Shown here: piece by piece, positions 58,774 through 64,000 of the stretch
Layout: the number at the start of each line of letters is the position of its first letter
Position numbering within the stretch: position 1 is the stretch's first letter
NCBI RefSeq assembly: GCF_030445035.2
Contig: NC_080694.1
Span: forward strand, 69,083,147 to 69,147,146
From: Dasypus novemcinctus
Lineage: Eukaryota > Chordata > Mammalia > Cingulata > Dasypodidae
Length of the DNA: 64,000 nucleotides
Reading direction: 5' to 3'
Position numbers and translations under genes: made by a program
Notes under the pieces: model-generated
What the model saw: the letters and a program-made list of their open reading frames with translations, nothing else
Database searches by the model: none
Told to the model about the DNA's origin: nothing

Positions 58774-59265
58774 TTCAAATTCAAGCTATTTCCCCCATTT
58801 TAGCAATTGTGAGCAATGCCTCTATGGACACCGGTGGCCTGCAAGGCATGCTGCTCCTCTCGTTCTGGGACCTGTGAGCTTTAAACTCCACCATGCAGCT
58901 CCCTGGCTTGTGAGGCATCCTTCTTCTCTAGTTCTAGGTCCTGTGAGTGTTATATTTCTCACCATAGAACTTTGGTGTGGCTCATCCTTGCTGCACTTGG
59001 CATCCACATAAAGATCCTATCAGCAAAATGACAATCTGTTTGCATTTGCCATTTCTAGTTCCTCGAGGCTCCACCTTCCATTTTCACAGCAATGACTGGG
59101 TGAATCTTCCTCACATGGCATTACTCTGACACTGGCTCCCAATCCCATCTTTTAAGGTCCTTGTGTTTACACTGCATTGGGCCATGCTGGTAACTCAGGA
59201 TGGTATCCATATCTTAAGGTTTTCTGATTAGCAACCTCAATTCCCCATTGCCAAGTAACATAATG
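58774..59265. other. Unassigned repeat-like sequence
   Basis: Includes a short L1-like TTTTAGCAATTGTGAGCAATG and, near 59,210-59,265, text such as TTCTGATTAGCAACCTCAAT that I associate with old LTRs. No gene is visible. Confidence 0.4.
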
Positions 59266-59500
59266 TGGTGGTTTGAAGCTGTGTGTACCCCAGAGAGATG
59301 TTTCTTAAATCTAGTACATTCCTGTGTGTGTGAACCCATTGTGTGTAGGACTTTGCATGAGGCTACTTCAGTTGAGGTATGGCCCACCTCAATCAGGATG
59401 GTCTTAATCTTGTTACTAGAGTTCTTTATAATAATTTCAGACAAAGAGTGAGCAAGCCACAGGAAGCATGTTAAAGTAATATATTTAAAATATCCATAAG
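59266..59500 (+). mobile_element. MaLR-like LTR fragment
   Basis: GTGGTTTGAAGCTGTGTGTA, GTGAACCCATTGTGTGTAGG, ATGAGGCTACTTCAGTTGAG and CAATCAGGATGGTCTTAATC follow the 5' half of an MLT/MST-like LTR. It is cut by an L1 3' end at about 59,505. Confidence 0.6.
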
Positions 59501-59504
59501 GGAG

Positions 59505-60100
59505 GTGAGCACCTGGGAACAGAGAGAGTCTACAGCTACAAGCAGAAGAATCCCATCCATCAGCCATGTGGGATCCAAGCCTCATGATTTAGAGGTGGAG
59601 TGGACATTGCCATTCTAGGGTTCTCAGGATGGAGGAATAAAATATGAATTAGAGTGGACTTACTGATATTCTACTATAGAATTATTATGACTGTAGCAAT
59701 GGAGAAATTATATCATTGATAGGAGACAGTGCCACAGGAGTTGCTGAAGGCAGGGAGAGGGGGAAAAGGTGTGATATTGGGACATTTTTGGGACTTGGAG
59801 TTGTCCTCAATGATATTTCAGTGACAGATGCTGGACCTTATATCTCCTGCCATAACCCACTGAATGGACTAGGAGGGAGTGTAAAGTACAACATAAACTA
59901 TAATTCATGCTGTGTAGCAGTGCTCCAAAGTGTACTCAATGAATGCAATGAAAATACCACACTAATGAAAGAAGTTGTCAATGTGGGAGGAGTAGGGGGT
60001 GTGGGGAGTGGAGTAAATGGGAACTTCTTACATTTTTTAATGTAACATTTTGTGTGATCTATGTATCTTGAAAAAAGATAATAAAGAATTAAAAAAATAA
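59505..60100 (+). mobile_element. 5'-truncated L1, 3' UTR only
   Basis: Matches the distal 600 bp of the long L1 3' UTR (GTGGGATCCAAGCC, GGACCTTATATCTCCTGCCA, GGGAACTTCTTACATTTTTT) and ends in an A-rich tail near 60,100. Confidence 0.85.
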
Positions 60101-60475
60101 AATGTCAGTCTTTTTTCTGTAATCTAATTGTCCTCTTAAATGTTTCTTTGATGAAACATCTTATTAAGAAAGTGTTTAAAATTTCACTGTTAAATGACCA
60201 GTAATAAAAATGAAAAGTGACTGATAAAAAAATCTTTGTTAATTTGATAGTTGAAAACTTATCTTATTACTCATAGTTTTCATTCCTTTGATTCCAGTGG
60301 TGCTGAAATCAGCTTGATTTAGCTGTTGTTTATTCCCTGGATTATATATTTCATATGTTTGTTCATTTTACCCATTGGATGTTTTAGATTTTTCTTTTTG
60401 ATTTTTATAAAATGGTTTTGTCTGTTTTATAAGATGCCAAGTTTTGCAAGTTAGGATTTTAAAAAGTGTTTATGG

Positions 60476-60871
60476 GGAAGCGGACTTGGTCCAATGGATA
60501 GGGCATCCGCATACCACATGGGAGGTCTGCGGCTCAAACCCTGGGCCTCCTTGACCCGTGTGGAGCTGGCCCATGTGCAGTGCTGATGTGCGAAAGGAGT
60601 GCTGTGCTACACAGGGGTGTCCCCTGTATAGGGGAGCCTCACATGCAAGGAGTGTGCCCTGTAAGGAGAGCCACCCAGTGCAAAAGAAAGTGCAGCCTGC
60701 CCAAGAATGTCACCACACACATGGAGAGCTGACATAACAAGATGATGAAACAAAAAGAAACACAGATTCCTGGAGCTGCTGATAAGGATAGAAGCAGTCA
60801 AAGAGGAATGCACAGTGAATGGGCAGAGAGAGCAGACAACTGGGGGAGGGGAAGGGGAGAGAAAAAAATAC
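60476..60871 (+). mobile_element. DAS-SINE with 13-bp target duplication
   Basis: Full-length copy beginning GGAAGCGGACTTGGTCC. AAAGTGTTTATGG occurs at 60,463-60,475 and 60,872-60,884. The AAATAAATAAAT tail is replaced by GAAAAAAATAC. Confidence 0.92.
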
Positions 60872-60884
60872 AAAGTGTTTATGG

Positions 60885-61925
60885 TGGCTTTTGACCAACT
60901 GAAGTGTTTCTATTATTTTTATGTTGTAATATATTACTTCCATTGTGATTTTTTCATTGCTCCATTCTTAGAAATCTATTTTCCATTTTGCCAAATAAAT
61001 ATGAACATACACATTTATATCTTTTTGTGTATTAAATTTTATACATTTAAAAATTTGATTTAAATTTATATAAATGTATATTTTTGATATTAGATATAAC
61101 TTGGCAAATATTTCTAGACATTTCATCAATTTTCCCAAGCTATTTAACAAATAGTCCTTCAATACTCATTAATTTGTAATGCCACTCTTTTCATAGTCAA
61201 TAGTCTCAGGTAAAATCTACCAAGACTGTTTTGGAGATTTCCATTTCATTTTAGTCATCTTCAAGTCAGTTCTTTTAATAATTAGTGCTTGATGAAGCAT
61301 TTCAGTACCTGGCAGAACAAATCCTTCCTTATTACTGTTTCTAAAAATGTCTTGCCCCTTCTAACCTATTTTTCCAAATAAATTTTGAAATAAATTTTTT
61401 ACAATTCAAAAATAAAGTAGGGAATGGAAATATCTGCATTAAGCTTTACATTTTAAATAATCATTTTTATTTATTTTTATTTGCCTCAATTTATTCAAGT
61501 TTTCTTTTTTCTTGTGGTAAAGATAAATAATACTTTCTCATGAAATTATTCCAGTATCTTGTTAAGTTTATCTTTATTGATATCATATATTTTACTTAAT
61601 TGCTTTTTGTTTATTGCTGATTGAGAAGAAATCTATTAATATTCAATATTTCTTTGATATATTTTCTTCTTGCTTAATTGATAGGGATTTCTTATAGATT
61701 TCCTATGAATATTTTTGGTTTAAAAAGGAGTGAATTATGTTTTCTTTAAATAATGATTGAATTTCTTCTTATTTCTAACCTTATTTTTGAGGGGCAGTAG
61801 TGTATGTATCTTCCAGCTAATGTTAAACAATAGCATAGAAAGCTATGTTCAACTTTTGTCCTACATAGTTTAGTTCAGATCCTCATATTTACAGAAGGGA
61901 GAAAGTGGGGCATAATGAATTAAGA
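60885..61925. other. AT-rich, no gene; possible antisense L1 decay
   Basis: 61,560-61,860 has loosely L1-like T-rich text. There is nothing I can assign with confidence. Confidence 0.35.
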
Positions 61926-61929
61926 AGAG

Positions 61930-62420
61930 ATTAAAAGAGGTGGAGTGGGCATAACCATCTCAGGGTCCACAGGGTGGAGGAATAGAGTGTGGATTGAGTG
62001 GACTTACTGATATTCTACTATGGAACTATTGTGATTATTAAAGGAAGAAAATGTAGCATTGATGTGGAGAAAGTGGCCATGGTAGCCACTGAGGATAGGG
62101 AGAGGGAAGAAGAGATAGGATGTGGTGGCATTTTCAGGACTTAGAATTGTCCTCGGTGGTACTGCAGGGACAGTTGCTGGACATTGTATGTCCTGCCATG
62201 GCCCACTGGGTGGGCTGAGTAAAGTGTAAACTATAATGTAAACCATTATCTATGAGGTGCAGCAGTGCTCCAAAATGTATTCACCAAATGCAATGAATAT
62301 CCTATGATGATGAAAGAGGTTGTTGATATGGGAGGAGTGGGGTGAGGGGGATGGGGGTATATGGGGTCCTCATATTTTTTGAATGTGACATTTAAAAAAA
62401 ATAAAGAGAAAAAACATTGG
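61930..62420 (+). mobile_element. 5'-truncated L1, 3' UTR only
   Basis: AGGTGGAGTGGGCATAACC, GGACATTGTATGTCCTGCCA, CATATTTTTTGAATGTGACA and an A-rich tail. Homologous to 59.6-60.1 kb and to the end of the complete L1. Confidence 0.85.
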
Positions 62421-63064
62421 AAAAAAAGGGAAGAGATTAAATAGTGTGTAATGGGAGAAAAAGAATGTACCTGTGTTCTGAGCTGACCGAAGCCAATTTG
62501 GCCATGCCCATTTTAAAATTATATTTGGAAGATAAGAATAGTCCTTGAAAATCTTGGGGTAGGTAGATGGTTAAGCATTTCCCCCAAACCTTATGATGAC
62601 TAATTTATAATGAAAATGACTCTGTGGAAATTCTGCCACAGACACAGAGATCTAGTAAGCAGACTGTTGCAAGTGGGCAAAAATAATCAGCAGCCTGTAT
62701 GACCTGGGGTCTTGAAAGGTTTTGTAATGGGTCATTGTATTGTTGTGATGTGGGTATATATTTAGATCTGTAAGCTTAAAGAATATTTAACCTTTTATTG
62801 CTTTGAAAACTTTTGCCAAAAAGCACTTAGCTAAATTTTTATAATGTAATATTTGATATGTTATATTGTTGGATGCAATGTGCCTCTAACATGCTTGTGA
62901 TGACTTGTAACAGAATAAATCGAATTTTTGAAGCTGTTTCATGTTTCCTTTGTGGACAACAATCTGGAGCATTTTAGTGTGTTTTTTAATTTCCTATTTT
63001 TTTGGGGGGGGTTGCTTTTATTTAGTTTTGTTTTTAAAATTCATTGACCAGGGTTGGCTGGCAC
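62421..63064. other. No recognised feature
   Basis: AT-rich sequence with an AATAAA near 62,913. It could be an old LTR or a gene 3' end; nothing decides this. Confidence 0.35.
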
Positions 63065-64000
63065 TTGAGGGGAGGAGGATGGACGGAATCCAGGTTCACA
63101 TCCTAGATGAAGTTTAGGAACCACACTCATACCCAGTGCTTTTGATGCTGGGAGGATAGAGTGATTCCAATTTGCACTTTTGAAATGGAGTTTCAGGACC
63201 ATGCACTCACCCGGTGCCCTTGAGCAGAGTAGAACGGAGTGACTTCAGGTTTTGCTCCTGAGATAATTTAGCAACCACACTGTGAACTGGTGCCTTTGAG
63301 GGGAGGAGGGAAGGCAGTATCCAGGTTCCTCTTCTGAGAGGCCCTTTTGGAACCATGTGACCCCAGGTGCCCTTGAGTGAACAAGGGTGGGGTGATTACA
63401 GGTTGCACATCCGAGATGTCGTTTAGGAACATTGCTACCACCTGTAGCCCTTGAAGGGAAGGAGGATAGAGTGATTCCAGGATGCACTTCTGAGATGAAG
63501 TTTAGGAACCACGCTTAGAGATGGTGCCCTTGAGGGGAGAAGAATGGAGAGATTCCAGATTCCACTTCTAGGATGTAGTTTAGGAAACACGTTCCCAACT
63601 GGTGCACTTGAGGACAGGAGGATGAAATGATTCCGGTTTCATTTCAGAATTGTAGTTTAGGAACAATACTCCCACCCGGTGCCCTAGAGGGCAGGAGGCT
63701 GTAGTGATTCCAGGTTGCAATTTCGAGATGTAGTTTAGGAATCATGCTCCCACCTGGTCCTTTGAAAGGAGGAGGATAGAATGAATCCAGTTTCCACTTC
63801 CCCATGTACTTTAGGAACCACACTCGCACCTGTTGCCTTTGAGTGGCGGAGGATGGAATGATTCCATATTTCACTTCGGAGATGTAGTTTAGGAAGCACC
63901 TTACCACCTGGTGCCCTATGAGGGAGGTGGATGGAGTGATTCCAAGTTGCACTTCTGAGAATTAGTTTAGGAACCAAGCTCCCACCTGGAGGGATAAGGA
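63065..64000 (+). repeat. ~78-bp tandem array, at least 12 units, continues off the right edge
   Basis: The GTGATTCCAG-like anchor recurs at 63,161, 63,239, about 63,315, 63,392, 63,471, 63,549, 63,627, 63,703, 63,781, 63,858 and 63,936, with spacing of 76-79 bp. Each unit also has TGTAGTTTAGGAACCAC, CCCACCTGGTGCCCTTGAG and GGAGGAGGATGGA. Units differ by 10-25%, so the array is old or recombines little. It has no coding potential that I trust. Confidence 0.92.

Noticed and set aside
63065-64000. CRISPR-like regular repeats
   Set aside because: Eukaryotic window. The units are directly adjacent 78-bp tandem copies without constant short repeats separating unique spacers.

Overview
This is a mammalian genomic window, almost certainly from a xenarthran and most likely an armadillo. 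The lineage call rests on at least ten insertions of a tRNA-derived SINE that matches what I know as the armadillo DAS family (tRNA head with A and B boxes, long body, A-rich tail ending in TAAATAAATAAATCTTTAAA). These sit among a lineage-typical set of long L1 elements. No bacterial or phage features are present.

The only gene that looks functional is an MHC class I heavy chain on the minus strand (8,240-10,779). It has eight coding exons with the canonical phases and lengths 64, 270, 276, 276, 108, 33, 48 and 5 bp. Its promoter keeps ISRE, CRE-like, CCAAT and TATA-like elements, and its AATAAA is at 7,839-7,844. Oddities are a GT-to-AT change at the exon 7 splice donor and substitutions at two residues that normally hold the peptide ends. 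A CpG-rich segment follows at 15.7-16.2 kb. A degraded exon resembling TRIM15 lies at 31.5 kb; TRIM15 belongs to the TRIM cluster of the MHC class I region in other mammals, which fits this location. A GTF2I retropseudogene lies at 43.9-45.4 kb.

The rest is mostly layered mobile DNA. From left to right: an L1 5' UTR running off the left edge (1-1,123, minus); a MaLR-like LTR (1.35-1.86 kb); old L1 relics; a DAS-SINE; a solo ERV LTR with a perfect 6-bp target duplication (5,241-6,093); the class I gene; old SINE, MLT1, L1M and Tigger-like relics (11.9-19 kb); a 9.7-kb full-length L1 with 11-bp target duplications (19,593-29,329) inserted into an older antisense L1; the TRIM15-like relic and a 43-bp minisatellite; a 5.3-kb 'half-L1' on the minus strand that keeps 5' UTR, ORF1 and 3' UTR but lacks nearly all of ORF2 (33.8-39.1 kb); a 5'-inverted L1 (39.4-43.7 kb); the GTF2I pseudogene; an AT-rich block; two endogenous retroviruses of opposite orientation that meet at 52,660; and L1 3'-UTR fragments. 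The right edge is a degenerate 78-bp tandem array (63,065 to the end).

The most unusual themes are the L1 biology (a very long 3' UTR shared by several copies, a half-L1 derivative, a monomeric 5' UTR, a 70-bp insertion with target duplications) and the altered class I gene. Boundaries of old repeats are approximate, and family names for them come from recognition by eye, not from a search.
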